From Arcanobacterium sp. (GTDB taxonomy: Bacteria; Actinomycetota; Actinomycetes; Actinomycetales; Actinomycetaceae), in assembly GCA_022768785.1 (NCBI GenBank), contig JALELI010000020.1, positions 1 through 43,515 on the forward strand: 43,515 nt of DNA, written 5' to 3'. The position numbers and the translations under genes were made by a program. This document shows positions 34,104 through 41,981 of the stretch, piece after piece (positions within the stretch are counted from its first letter, which is position 1; each line of letters opens with the position of its first letter). A model generated the notes under the pieces. It worked only from the letters and a program-made list of their open reading frames with translations. It was not told where the DNA came from and ran no database searches.

Positions 34104-35210
34104 CTATCCCCCGATAGCGCTCATTGAGCGCTCCGGCTGCACAAATTCCGGCTCCCCGATCCCGTGCTTCTCGGGCTTTGCCCACATTCTCGCCTGCCAT
34201 GCAGCCGCGATTTCAGCGTCACTCGCCCCTATACGCAGTAATTCGCGCACGTTGGTTTCGGTGTCTGAAAAAAGGCAGGAACGAATCAAGCCATCAGCAG
34301 TGAGCCGCGTGCGATTGCAGTGCGCGCAGAACGGATCGCTCACCGAGCTAATAAATCCCACTTGCCCAGCCGGATAGGCCTCCCCTTTATAGCTTCCCGC
34401 CGCCACATTCCACAGCGCCGCCGGGGCGCTCCCGCGCAGCGCCGGATTCACCTCCGAAAGGCTGAAATCCTCGCGGAGCTGGCGCACCAGCTCCGCTCCG
34501 CGGATCACGGCGGCAGGGCCCCAACTGCCGCGCGGGCCGATGGGCATAAATTCGATAAACCGCACTTGAGCGCCGTTGCGCAGTGCAAAAGCCAGCAGCT
34601 GAGGAGCCGCGTGTTCATTGATTCCGCGCATAATCACAGCATTAATTTTCACTGGAGCGAGCCCCGCGGCGCGCGCAGCGCGCACTCCTGCCGCCACATC
34701 ACTCCACCGCCCGCGGCGCGTGATCTGCGCATACTCGGCCGGCTGCACTGTATCAATCGAAATATTCACACGGTTCAGCCCCGCAGATTTGAGCCGGCTC
34801 GCGCGCGCAGCAAGCCCAATTCCGTTTGTGGTGAGCGCTATTTCTGGAGCCCGCAGAGCCATATCAGCCCCTGAATCGGCTCGCTGTGCACTCTCTGAAT
34901 CACTGCGCACGCCAGTGGCCGGCTCCTGTGAGGCCCCCACACGCATGCGAGCAGTGGCCGCAATAATATCTTCAAGCCCCCGGCGCAGCAGCGGCTCACC
35001 TCCTGTGAAGCGCACCTTGGAAATTCCCAATTTTTCCACGCCGATTCGCACCAGCCGAATCACTTCATCATCGGTGAGTAGCGTGCTCGCCGGCATCATA
35101 TTCACACCAGTTTCCGGCATACAATACACACAGCGCAGATTGCATCGATCGGTGAGCGAAACCCGCATATCGCGTGCCACTCTCCCAAAACGATCAATCA
35201 GCTCGGCCAT
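34104..35210 (-). CDS. moaA: GTP 3',8-cyclase (radical SAM) MoaA
   Basis: A 368-residue radical-SAM enzyme that starts molybdenum-cofactor synthesis from GTP. The N-terminal [4Fe-4S] motif is CNLRCVYC (CxxxCxxC). The GGEPLLRRG block follows, and the C-terminal cluster motif is CAHCNRTR...SC. The C-terminal Gly-Gly tail (SAIGG) needed for activity is present. A central insert of about 25 residues (ASQEPATGVRSDSESAQRAD) lengthens the usual protein. I chose ATG 35210; a TACGAT -10 hexamer lies 7 nt upstream, whereas the ATG at 35228 would lie upstream of that promoter. moaA-moaD-mobA form one transcript. Confidence 0.95.
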   Translation of the reverse strand: MAELIDRFGRVARDMRVSLTDRCNLRCVYCMPETGVNMMPASTLLTDDEVIRLVRIGVEKLGISKVRFTGGEPLLRRGLEDIIAATARMRVGASQEPATGVRSDSESAQRADSGADMALRAPEIALTTNGIGLAARASRLKSAGLNRVNISIDTVQPAEYAQITRRGRWSDVAAGVRAARAAGLAPVKINAVIMRGINEHAAPQLLAFALRNGAQVRFIEFMPIGPRGSWGPAAVIRGAELVRQLREDFSLSEVNPALRGSAPAALWNVAAGSYKGEAYPAGQVGFISSVSDPFCAHCNRTRLTADGLIRSCLFSDTETNVRELLRIGASDAEIAAAWQARMWAKPEKHGIGEPEFVQPERSMSAIGG

Positions 35211-35217
35211 GTGCCCT

Positions 35218-35223
35218 ATCGTA
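35218..35223 (-). promoter_or_regulatory. -10 TACGAT for leaderless moaA
   Basis: TACGAT on the minus strand followed by 7 nt (AGGGCAC) and the ATG at 35210; no Shine-Dalgarno sequence. Confidence 0.45.
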
Positions 35224-35290
35224 CCCATCTGCGCTGCTCAGATCATGTTGAAAATTCCGATACACCACCGTGAGCTGCATATTTTCCGTT

Positions 35291-36418
35291 TTAGACCAGA
35301 CGCCGAGCACGAATTTTCGCAATCTCCTCCGGCTTCACCGAGGTAAAAGGGTGTGCCGCGCGATATCCACACAGCGCACATACATTGCCTTCGCGTGCAT
35401 CGTAGCGCGAAGCGCACTGCGGGCAGAGTTTGGTATGCACCTGGGCGAGCGAAATTTTCGGGCTGCGGCCTATCTCCGCCCAGCTGGGCGTGCCCGTTTG
35501 CGAAAGCGCCCCACGCGGGCACAGCGCTATGCACTCTCTGCACCCTCGGCACGCTGCGAGATCGTGCACGAGTTCACTTATGCGGCTTGTAGGGTGCGGC
35601 AAAGCCACAGCGTTGCTCTCAGCCGTTTCAAGAGTGGCTATAGCTGCTGGATCTGCAAACGCCGCAGCTGGATTCACAGGCATAGCGTAGGGCCTCACCA
35701 CAATATCTAACGCCTGCTTCGGGCAAGCTTCTACGCACACTCCGCAGGCGGAGCAATCCGCAGCAGTGAGCACAATAGCTTCTATATCAGCACTGAGATC
35801 GGCACCTGCCTGCCCTACTGAAGGCACTATGGGCGCCGCTGGAGAATCCTCCGTAGCGCCCGCAACTCCCGCAACACTCTGTATACCCTGGCTGGTTGAA
35901 CGATCGGAGCGGTGGGAAGAAAGTGGCGGGCCGTTCAGCTCGCCCGCAGGTTCCTCCGCTTCAGGCCCACCCAGCACCTCTAGCGCCTGCCGCGTGCGTT
36001 CGAGAGCATCGGCGTTCACATCAATGGAGGTTTGAGAGCGCAGCCCTAGTATCGTGCGCCGTGGCAACGGCACTGCTCCGAGCTGGAGCACAGTTCCAGC
36101 TCCCCGGCGCCAACCGCGTTTACCCGGCATTTGCCAGCACACTCGTTCTCCAACCAGCTCGCGCCAAGCGTCAAAACGCGCACGCACTGCGTTGGGCTGC
36201 TCCGGGCACTCCACCACAGTCACCTGCTGAGCACCGAGTGCGAGCAGCTGGGCTGGCACTCCCACATGCGCCGATCCTAAACATCCATTCCACACCACCA
36301 CGAGTTCTCCACGCCGCGGCTGCGGCACCTGCGAGTGTGCACACACCAATATCACGCGCTGGTAAGGATCGTGTGCCGCAACCCACCGCAGCATAGCGCG
36401 TACATCGGCGTCACTCAT
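35291..36418 (-). CDS. Multidomain 4Fe-4S ferredoxin-like protein of the dms operon
   Basis: A 375-residue protein, translationally coupled to the TorD-type gene (ATGAGTGA overlap). Residues 1-125 form a domain with scattered Cys (VILVCAHSQ, VVWNGCLGSAHVGV, VTVVECPEQP) that loosely recalls the MvhD/delta-subunit fold of hydrogenase/heterodisulfide reductase complexes; this likeness is weak and by eye. A Ser/Pro/Gly-rich linker follows. Then come two classic [4Fe-4S] motifs, CSACGVCVEACP and CRGCRECIALCP, and a zinc-ribbon-like CPQC...CALC near the C-terminus. It is probably cytoplasmic, as no signal or membrane segment is seen. It is a candidate electron carrier or maturation factor for the Mo enzyme. 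In-frame sequence upstream to 36658 overlaps torD and is not used. Confidence 0.8.
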   Translation of the reverse strand: MSDADVRAMLRWVAAHDPYQRVILVCAHSQVPQPRRGELVVVWNGCLGSAHVGVPAQLLALGAQQVTVVECPEQPNAVRARFDAWRELVGERVCWQMPGKRGWRRGAGTVLQLGAVPLPRRTILGLRSQTSIDVNADALERTRQALEVLGGPEAEEPAGELNGPPLSSHRSDRSTSQGIQSVAGVAGATEDSPAAPIVPSVGQAGADLSADIEAIVLTAADCSACGVCVEACPKQALDIVVRPYAMPVNPAAAFADPAAIATLETAESNAVALPHPTSRISELVHDLAACRGCRECIALCPRGALSQTGTPSWAEIGRSPKISLAQVHTKLCPQCASRYDAREGNVCALCGYRAAHPFTSVKPEEIAKIRARRLV

Positions 36419-37151
36419 ATCGCTCAGATTCCTGCCGCTCTGGCGGCACGGGTATATGCACTGCATCGCAATCGCATATCCACTGGGCCACTGCTCCCGC
36501 TGTGAGCCATTCGAGCCCCTGCACCCACTGAGTAGCAGCAGCTGCTGCAGCTTGCTTAAGCATCTCCGGAGCCCACTGCGCGAGGTGCACACGCGTAAAT
36601 TCCTGAGCTTGGCTAAAGATCTCCTGAGCTTCCCGTAGATCGTTGCTAGCGAGGGCATCGAGAGCCGCCAAGCAGCAGCGGCCGAGAAAATCTATTTCGA
36701 GCCCGATGTGATCATCTGGCTCAGTGTTCAGATGCGGCGCCTGAAAGCCAGCCCGCATATACGCTGCACGCACCTCAAGGGTCTGCACATCGAATACGAG
36801 ATGATCGTCTCCCAGATGTACAGATTCAAAGGGAGCCACCAGGGCGGTTGCCGAAATTCCGTAGAGCTGATCTTGATCACTGCGCACCTGACTATCCGTT
36901 TCGCCAGCTGCCACAGAGGCACGCAACAGTGAGATTCCACGGGCTGTGAACGCAGCTGGATCTGCGCCACCCGCACTCTCGTGAACGGTGCTCACCTGCT
37001 CGGCTGCACCGGTGGTCACAGGCAGAATAGGCCATTGCGGCAGCAGCTCCACCACGCTGTGGCGTGTATCGCTGCTAGCAGGCTCCAGGTGAAGCCGCGC
37101 TAGCACCGTAAAAGCAGCCGCATACCTATCGAGTTGTTCAGCAGAAATCAT
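36411..37151 (-). CDS. TorD/DmsD-family molybdoenzyme chaperone
   Basis: A 246-residue cytoplasmic chaperone that should bind the Tat signal of DmsA and hold the apoenzyme until cofactor is inserted. Family landmarks are APFESVHLGDDHLVFD (YxSVY-like block) and the helix HIGLEIDFLGRCCLAAL (usual E-x-D-H-I-x-x-E-L/F). A final HLAQWAPEML block follows. The ATG at 37151 has TGGAG 5 nt upstream; a longer frame to 37253 runs back into a hairpin region. A 140-nt gap separates it from dmsC, larger than other spacings in the operon. It overlaps the ferredoxin-like gene by 8 nt. Confidence 0.85.
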   Translation of the reverse strand: MISAEQLDRYAAAFTVLARLHLEPASSDTRHSVVELLPQWPILPVTTGAAEQVSTVHESAGGADPAAFTARGISLLRASVAAGETDSQVRSDQDQLYGISATALVAPFESVHLGDDHLVFDVQTLEVRAAYMRAGFQAPHLNTEPDDHIGLEIDFLGRCCLAALDALASNDLREAQEIFSQAQEFTRVHLAQWAPEMLKQAAAAAATQWVQGLEWLTAGAVAQWICDCDAVHIPVPPERQESERYE

Positions 37152-37239
37152 CCATTCTCCAGTTCCATCGCGGCGAAACGAGTGCCGCCGGCAGCTCATA
37201 GCTCCCGGCAGCACAACACTATTTCTATTATTAGCTATT

Positions 37240-37263
37240 ATGAGCACTCTCACGAATGCTCAT
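37240..37263 (-). promoter_or_regulatory. Hairpin in the dmsC-torD gap
   Basis: ATGAGCA (37240-37246) pairs with TGCTCAT (37257-37263) across 10 nt. It is followed on the minus strand by an AT-rich run with TAATAAT. It could be a partial terminator, a processing site or part of an internal promoter; the sequence cannot decide. Confidence 0.35.
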
Positions 37264-37291
37264 CACGCTTGTAGCGCACCGCCTAGGGCGC

Positions 37292-38329
37292 TCAAAGCAT
37301 GAAAGATTGCACCGTATTGAGCCCCACGTGCCACAAGCCTTCGTAGTGCAGCGAGCGGCCGAGTAGCTCACTCACCACAGCCGTTGCAAAGGCCGCTGCA
37401 ATCATCACCGTGAGCACCGTATTTGGCTTCATCGAAGTGCGGGCACGCATAAAGGCAAACACTCCCGCCAGCACCACCGCCACACCGAGCAGCAGCAGTC
37501 GCCACACCAGCATTCCCCCAGAAATCTCACCGGCCACATGCTGCGCAGCGCCATTGCCCTGTGCCAGCTGCAGCAGATACGGCGGATAGGTGATGAAAAT
37601 AATGATGCCGGCAGCTGCGGAAGCCACCGAGAGCCACTGTAGCGATCCGCGCACTAATTCCACCAACGCCGTTCCCAGCGGTTCATTGGCATCTCCACCA
37701 AAGAGCCGCGAGCTGAGCAAACGCTTGCGCTGCTCGAGCGCAGAGCCTGGAGCCTGGGGAATTTCCACCGGAGCTTCCACTCTACGGCTGGAGCGATTCC
37801 ACACCACAAGCAGCGCAAGCGCCACCGCGAGCGTACCGGTGAGAATTGCCGAGGCGAAGAAAAATACTGGCACCGCCGGAGTGTGCCACGCCGGAATGGT
37901 GCGCACCGAGAAATATACTCCACTCATCGAGACGAGTAGCCCGAGCCCTGCCAACGCCGCGAGTGCAGCCAAAACTTCGCGCATATTCCGGTTAAACCAG
38001 CCAAACCACTGAGCCAGCGCAAAGATGAATCCCAGCAGCCCGAAGAGCACTCCGAAGAGGAGTTCCCGGCTGAGCCATGAAGATCCCACATGCGCGAGCG
38101 TGTAGGGGGCATGGAACGGATCGTTGAGATGGAAGAAAGCAGCAAAAAATCCAAGTACGAGCAGCGGCCCCACGGCAAACAGCGCCGCGTTCGTCACGCG
38201 ATCAACTTCAGTTGCAGTGAGTTTCTTGCGCAGCCCGAACAGGTGAATAACGCCGAGCGCCCAAAACGCACCAACTGCCATCTGGGCGATCACGGTGAAC
38301 AGAATCATCGGGAGTTCTTCAGTATTCAT
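37292..38329 (-). CDS. dmsC: DmsC-type membrane anchor subunit
   Basis: A 345-residue integral membrane protein with about eight hydrophobic segments, beginning MNTEELPMILFTVIAQMAVGAFW, which is typical of DmsC. It anchors the DmsAB dimer and oxidises menaquinol, passing electrons to DmsB. There is an extra soluble loop near residues 196-235 (SRRVEAPVEIPQAPGS and following). AAAGGAGA lies 7 nt before the ATG at 38329. It starts 2 nt after the dmsB stop, so the two are coupled. Confidence 0.88.
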   Translation of the reverse strand: MNTEELPMILFTVIAQMAVGAFWALGVIHLFGLRKKLTATEVDRVTNAALFAVGPLLVLGFFAAFFHLNDPFHAPYTLAHVGSSWLSRELLFGVLFGLLGFIFALAQWFGWFNRNMREVLAALAALAGLGLLVSMSGVYFSVRTIPAWHTPAVPVFFFASAILTGTLAVALALLVVWNRSSRRVEAPVEIPQAPGSALEQRKRLLSSRLFGGDANEPLGTALVELVRGSLQWLSVASAAAGIIIFITYPPYLLQLAQGNGAAQHVAGEISGGMLVWRLLLLGVAVVLAGVFAFMRARTSMKPNTVLTVMIAAAFATAVVSELLGRSLHYEGLWHVGLNTVQSFML

Positions 38330-38331
38330 AA

Positions 38332-38970
38332 TCAGATCTCCTTTGGATTTGTGATGTGGCCAGTGCCCGCGTTCCACGCTTGTGCATCGCGATGTGGCGT
38401 GATCACAAGGTGCGGATTCGTGAGTGAAGGATCTGGGAGGGGTGCCAGCCCGGCGGTGTCTCCGTATTTCTTGCGCAATTCAGCGATAGGGCCCCAGTCG
38501 AGTGCCCGAGATGGGCAGGCCGCCACGCAGGCTGGCTCTTTCCCTTCGCTGCGGTAGTCGTAGCACAAATCGCACTTACTCATATGCCCAGTTTCTGGAT
38601 TGAGCTGGGGAGCGCCGTAAGGGCAAGCCCACTGGCAGTAGCGGCACCCCACACATTTCTTCTCGTCCACGTACACTGTGCCATCGGGGCGTTTGCTCAT
38701 CGCCGTGGTAGGGCACACCTCCATACACACTGGATTTTCGCAGTGGTTGCAGGAAATGGAAGTGTAATACGTAAACACATTCGGTTGGAACGTATTACCT
38801 TGCACCTTCCACGAGCCACCGGAGTATTCCACCACGCGGCGCCAACGCACCCCGATTGGCAGATCGTGTTTGTCTTTGCATGCCACCTGGCAGGCCTTGC
38901 ACCCATTGCAGAGAGTCTGATCGAAGTGGAAGCCGTAGTTGGCACCTTCTTGAGTGAAGTTATCAGCCAT
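38332..38970 (-). CDS. dmsB: DmsB-type four-cluster ferredoxin subunit
   Basis: A 212-residue electron-transfer subunit. Four [4Fe-4S] Cys groups are present: CNGCKACQVAC (21-31), CNHCENPVCMEVCP, CVGCRYCQWACPYGAP, and CDLCYDYRSEG...CVAACPSRALDWG. This pattern and length match DmsB and related subunits that wire the quinol-oxidising anchor to the Mo subunit. GGAGG lies 7 nt before the ATG at 38970. It starts 11 nt after the dmsA stop. Confidence 0.95.
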   Translation of the reverse strand: MADNFTQEGANYGFHFDQTLCNGCKACQVACKDKHDLPIGVRWRRVVEYSGGSWKVQGNTFQPNVFTYYTSISCNHCENPVCMEVCPTTAMSKRPDGTVYVDEKKCVGCRYCQWACPYGAPQLNPETGHMSKCDLCYDYRSEGKEPACVAACPSRALDWGPIAELRKKYGDTAGLAPLPDPSLTNPHLVITPHRDAQAWNAGTGHITNPKEI

Positions 38971-38981
38971 GATCAATCCTC

Positions 38982-41522
38982 CTACGCTTTCTCAATTTCC
39001 ACAGCCACTGTGTGCACGGCGTTGCCGTGGGCCAGGGGCGAGGGGTGAAGCGACGACAGCGTATTCGTGTTCCCGCCGATATCCACCGGGATCTTCTGAT
39101 TGGCTTTTGCTGGCGGTTTCACATCTGTGCGGGGGTTATACCACGCCCCCTGCGGGAGTGACACCACTCCAGGAGCGATGCGTGGCGTCACTTTCGCAGG
39201 CACTTTCACCGTGCCGCGATCGTTATACACAAAGACCTCATCACCGTTTGCGATACCACGCCGCTCAGCGTCTATCGGATTTATCCACACCGTTTGAATA
39301 TGGGCCTCTCGCAGCCAATCCACATTGCCATAGGTGGAGTGGGTGCGCCCCTTGAAGTGGTGCCCGATGAGCTGCAGCGGATACTTCCCTTCGCGCACTG
39401 CCAGAGCGCCGTCCCACGTGCTCACATATTCCGGCAGCGGCGCTAAACGATCGCCCTCACGTTTTTCATCGAACTCTCCAAATCGCCACTTCGTAGCCAT
39501 CTGAGCAAGCCGCTGTGAATAGATCTCCACCTTGCCGCTGGGAGTGGGAAGCGGGTGCCCAGCAGGATCCTTGCGGAAATCTTCCATAGACACCACTGGG
39601 CCCACATACTTGCGGAATACGCCCATCTTCTTCCACTCGTCGTAGCTGGGCAGTTCAGGATCTTCTTTGCGCGAAGCCTCCACTGCGTCTCGCAGCCACC
39701 CTTCACGATCTTTTCCGGCTGTAAAAGCATCTTTCACGCCCAGGCGATCAGCGAGTTCCGTGCAAATAGTGTAGATATCTTTGCACTCATACATCGGTTT
39801 AATCGCTTGCGAAGAGAGTATCCCATAGGCCATCGGGCTGGCGTTTTCTCCAGGGTGCAAATCGAATTCTTCCGCAGTCGAGGTGCCTGGCAGCACGTAA
39901 TCCGCATAGCGGCACGAAACCGTCATCTGAATATCGCAATCCACGATCAGCTCGCACTTCGATTCGTCTTGGAGAATTTCCACCGATTTGGCGTTCTCAC
40001 CAGTTTGGTTCACCAGTGAGTTGCCGCCGTACTGCCACACCATTTTGATCGGCACATCTAACTTAGTGTTGGTGGGATTTCCTTTGCTATCCACCGGCAC
40101 TTTGAAATCCCGGACGCCGGGCTCTGGCTTCTCCATCACGCCAGAGTTAAAGGTGTCCATCTTCTCCCCGTGGTCGATCGCATCGAGCCAACTGAACACC
40201 GAAATAATTTTCTTAGACGGATTCTTTGTGGTAGAGCCCATCGTTTTCTTAATAGGCAGTGCCGGCGCAGATTCCCGGGCGCCGTTGCCGCCCCCTGGAA
40301 TCCCCAGATTGCCAGTGACGCAAGCCAGTAAAAAGATTGCGCGCGCAGTGTTCTCCCCATTTGCATGCCGTTGCGGGCCCCACCCTTGCGTAATAGCGCA
40401 GGGTTTCGCACCCGCAATCTCGCGGGCCAAGCGGCGAATCGTATCTGCAGGCACGCCCGTGATATCAGCGGCCCACTGCGGGGTTTTCTCCACGCCGTCT
40501 TGCTTTCCCTCAATATACGAACGATAGGAAGCATTGGCGGGAGCTCCTTGCGGCATGTGTTTCTCATCGAACCCCACGCAGTATTTATCCAAGAACGCCT
40601 GATCGTGCAGATTCTCTTTGAGCATCACCCAAATCATTCCGGCAATGAGCGCGGCATCGGTGCCGGGGCGGAGCGCCACCCACTCATCAGCTATATCTAC
40701 TGCAGTTTCGGAATACCGCGGATCGATCACAATCGTGCGCACTGCCGAGGCTTTCTTCGTCTGTTGGGTGACGAATGTGAGGCCACCGCCGCTCATGCGA
40801 GTTTCCAACGGATTATTGCCAAACATCACCTGCAGTTTGGAATGAGCGGCATCATCGAGAGAATTCGATCCAAACCACGAACCATAAAAATAGGGATAAG
40901 CCGATGTAATTTCGGTGGTGGAATAATCTGAGTAATGATCGAGATAGCCACCCCAGCAATTCATCAGGCGGGCAAAAGCGGAAGCATCCGGTGGCCAGGA
41001 TAGCGAAACCGTGGAACCGAGCGTGCCCGTTCCATAGTTGATATAGATGGCTTCGTTGCCATATTTTCCCTTGATCTCTTTCATCTTCGCGGCGATTTCA
41101 TCGAGCGCCTGCTTCCAGGAAATTTCCTCCCACTGGCCTTCACCACGTTTGGTGCCAGCTTTGCGCTTGAGCGGTTTTTTCAAGCGATCTGGGTTGTAAA
41201 TACGGTGGCGAATCGAGCGCCCTCGCACGCAGGCACGCACTGATTGGCTGCCGAGTTTGTTGGTTCCAGTGTTATCAGGTAGTACTCGTTTGATCGTGCC
41301 GTCTACCACTTCTAGCCGCAGTGGGCACCGCGAGCCACAGTTCACTGTGCAGGCAGACCACACAAGCTGTGGTTCACTCTTCTGCTCAGCCGCTTGCACC
41401 ACTCCAGAGCCTTCAATTCCCACGAGGGTAGCCGCACCAGCTGCCACACCACTCCACTTCAGGAATGAACGCCGGGTGATTCCAGAGGGTTGAGGGGTGG
41501 GCGTGTCAGTTGAGATACTCAT
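38982..41522 (-). CDS. dmsA: DMSO-reductase-family catalytic subunit DmsA (Tat-exported)
   Basis: An 846-residue bis-MGD molybdoenzyme subunit. A twin-arginine signal (RRSFLK at 17-22, then a hydrophobic stretch to about 45) exports it folded. A [4Fe-4S] motif is seen as CTVNCGSRC (58-66) plus Cys98 in RACVRGRS. The Mo ligand is predicted to be Ser201 in the DYSTTEI motif, as in E. coli DmsA. FGNNPLETRMSGGG and the C-terminal MPT-binding block (LQLIGHHFKGRTHSTYG) fit the family. The substrate may be DMSO, TMAO or another S/N-oxide; this cannot be read. ATG 41522 follows AGAGGAAG. An in-frame extension to 41666 lies in the leader and would hide the Tat signal, so it is rejected. Confidence 0.95.
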   Translation of the reverse strand: MSISTDTPTPQPSGITRRSFLKWSGVAAGAATLVGIEGSGVVQAAEQKSEPQLVWSACTVNCGSRCPLRLEVVDGTIKRVLPDNTGTNKLGSQSVRACVRGRSIRHRIYNPDRLKKPLKRKAGTKRGEGQWEEISWKQALDEIAAKMKEIKGKYGNEAIYINYGTGTLGSTVSLSWPPDASAFARLMNCWGGYLDHYSDYSTTEITSAYPYFYGSWFGSNSLDDAAHSKLQVMFGNNPLETRMSGGGLTFVTQQTKKASAVRTIVIDPRYSETAVDIADEWVALRPGTDAALIAGMIWVMLKENLHDQAFLDKYCVGFDEKHMPQGAPANASYRSYIEGKQDGVEKTPQWAADITGVPADTIRRLAREIAGAKPCAITQGWGPQRHANGENTARAIFLLACVTGNLGIPGGGNGARESAPALPIKKTMGSTTKNPSKKIISVFSWLDAIDHGEKMDTFNSGVMEKPEPGVRDFKVPVDSKGNPTNTKLDVPIKMVWQYGGNSLVNQTGENAKSVEILQDESKCELIVDCDIQMTVSCRYADYVLPGTSTAEEFDLHPGENASPMAYGILSSQAIKPMYECKDIYTICTELADRLGVKDAFTAGKDREGWLRDAVEASRKEDPELPSYDEWKKMGVFRKYVGPVVSMEDFRKDPAGHPLPTPSGKVEIYSQRLAQMATKWRFGEFDEKREGDRLAPLPEYVSTWDGALAVREGKYPLQLIGHHFKGRTHSTYGNVDWLREAHIQTVWINPIDAERRGIANGDEVFVYNDRGTVKVPAKVTPRIAPGVVSLPQGAWYNPRTDVKPPAKANQKIPVDIGGNTNTLSSLHPSPLAHGNAVHTVAVEIEKA

Positions 41523-41559
41523 AAGCACTTCCTCTCCTAGCTTGCTACAAACCCCATCT

Positions 41560-41625
41560 TTGCGGAGATTGAGCACTACGAGCTCTACTGGCATCTCAGC
41601 CAGCAGCTCACACAAATCTCCGCAA
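41560..41625 (-). promoter_or_regulatory. Nested stem-loop in the dmsA 5' leader
   Basis: Read on the minus strand, an 11-bp outer stem (TTGCGGAGATT, 41625-41615, with AATCTCCGCAA, 41570-41560) encloses a second hairpin. That hairpin has GAGCT/AGCTC (41609-41605 with 41584-41580), a small asymmetric bulge, then CTGGC/GCCAG around a 6-nt loop. From the promoter at 41646-41674 the RNA would begin near 41639, so this element would occupy its 5' part. Candidate leader RNA; no known riboswitch class recognised with confidence. Confidence 0.5.
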
Positions 41626-41645
41626 TCCCACAAGGGTACGTTTAC

Positions 41646-41674
41646 ACGATAAAAGCAATTGCACACGTGTTCAA
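41646..41674 (-). promoter_or_regulatory. dmsA promoter
   Basis: On the minus strand TTGAAC (41674-41669), a 17-nt spacer and TATCGT (41651-41646). The predicted start near 41639 gives a leader of about 117 nt. Confidence 0.55.
41659..41674. promoter_or_regulatory. 16-bp palindromic operator candidate over the dmsA -35
   Basis: TTGCACACGTGTTCAA is symmetric in 14 of 16 positions (half-sites TTGnACAC / GTGTnCAA) and covers the -35 hexamer, a position suited to repression. The divergently encoded TetR-family protein is the obvious candidate binder. An FNR/CRP-like site is less likely because the spacing differs from TTGAT-N4-ATCAA. Confidence 0.5.
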
Positions 41675-41931
41675 TAAGTGGCGCGGCAGGACTTCCAGAG
41701 GGACGTTAGTCCACCACAGCTTTCTCTCGAATTACCGCGGATATTTGAGAAACCGATATAGAGGAAACTTTTCTCGCATAAATCTGTGGGCAGTGCATAC
41801 ACCTGCAGGGCGCGAATACCCAGCCTCCTGGCATGTGCACACAGCGAAAAACCACAAAAATCTTTAACGAAAACTAAAGAGTTTACATAACAGAATCCAT
41901 ACAACTCTGTGCAAAACAAATTGCCATGCGC

Positions 41932-41937
41932 GATAAT
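41932..41937 (+). promoter_or_regulatory. -10 GATAAT upstream of the TetR gene
   Basis: GATAAT lies 45 nt before the GTG start. A small inverted repeat GTGC-N5-GCAC follows it, which might allow autoregulation. Confidence 0.35.
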
Positions 41938-41981
41938 GTGCAACGAGCACACGATCGCTTCAACCGCACGCACGGAAGGGG

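Larger units (their letters stand above)
41523..41981. other. 459-nt divergent control region between dmsA and the TetR gene
   Basis: There is no convincing gene. It contains the dmsA leader with a nested stem-loop (41560-41625), a dmsA promoter (41646-41674) overlapped by a 16-bp palindrome, a hairpin TCTTTA-N8-TAAAGA (41861-41880) and a -10 for the TetR gene (41932-41937). The length suggests regulation from both sides. Confidence 0.6.

Noticed and set aside
33835..34200. Long form of moaD (121 residues)
   Set aside because: The first 37 residues overlap the coding 3' end of moaA in another frame. The GTG at 34089 has a clear AAGGAGG site and gives the normal MoaD length.
41523..41640. Calling the dmsA leader a Moco riboswitch
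   Set aside because: Context is suggestive, but I could not match the conserved Moco motif core. Left as an unclassified structured leader.
41523..41666. In-frame N-terminal extension of dmsA (48 residues)
   Set aside because: It would bury the twin-arginine signal, it covers the nested stem-loop and leader, and the ATG at 41522 has its own ribosome site.
41861..41880. TCTTTA-N8-TAAAGA hairpin as a terminator
   Set aside because: No gene ends nearby; it lies in the middle of a divergent control region, so at most it is a protein-binding site.
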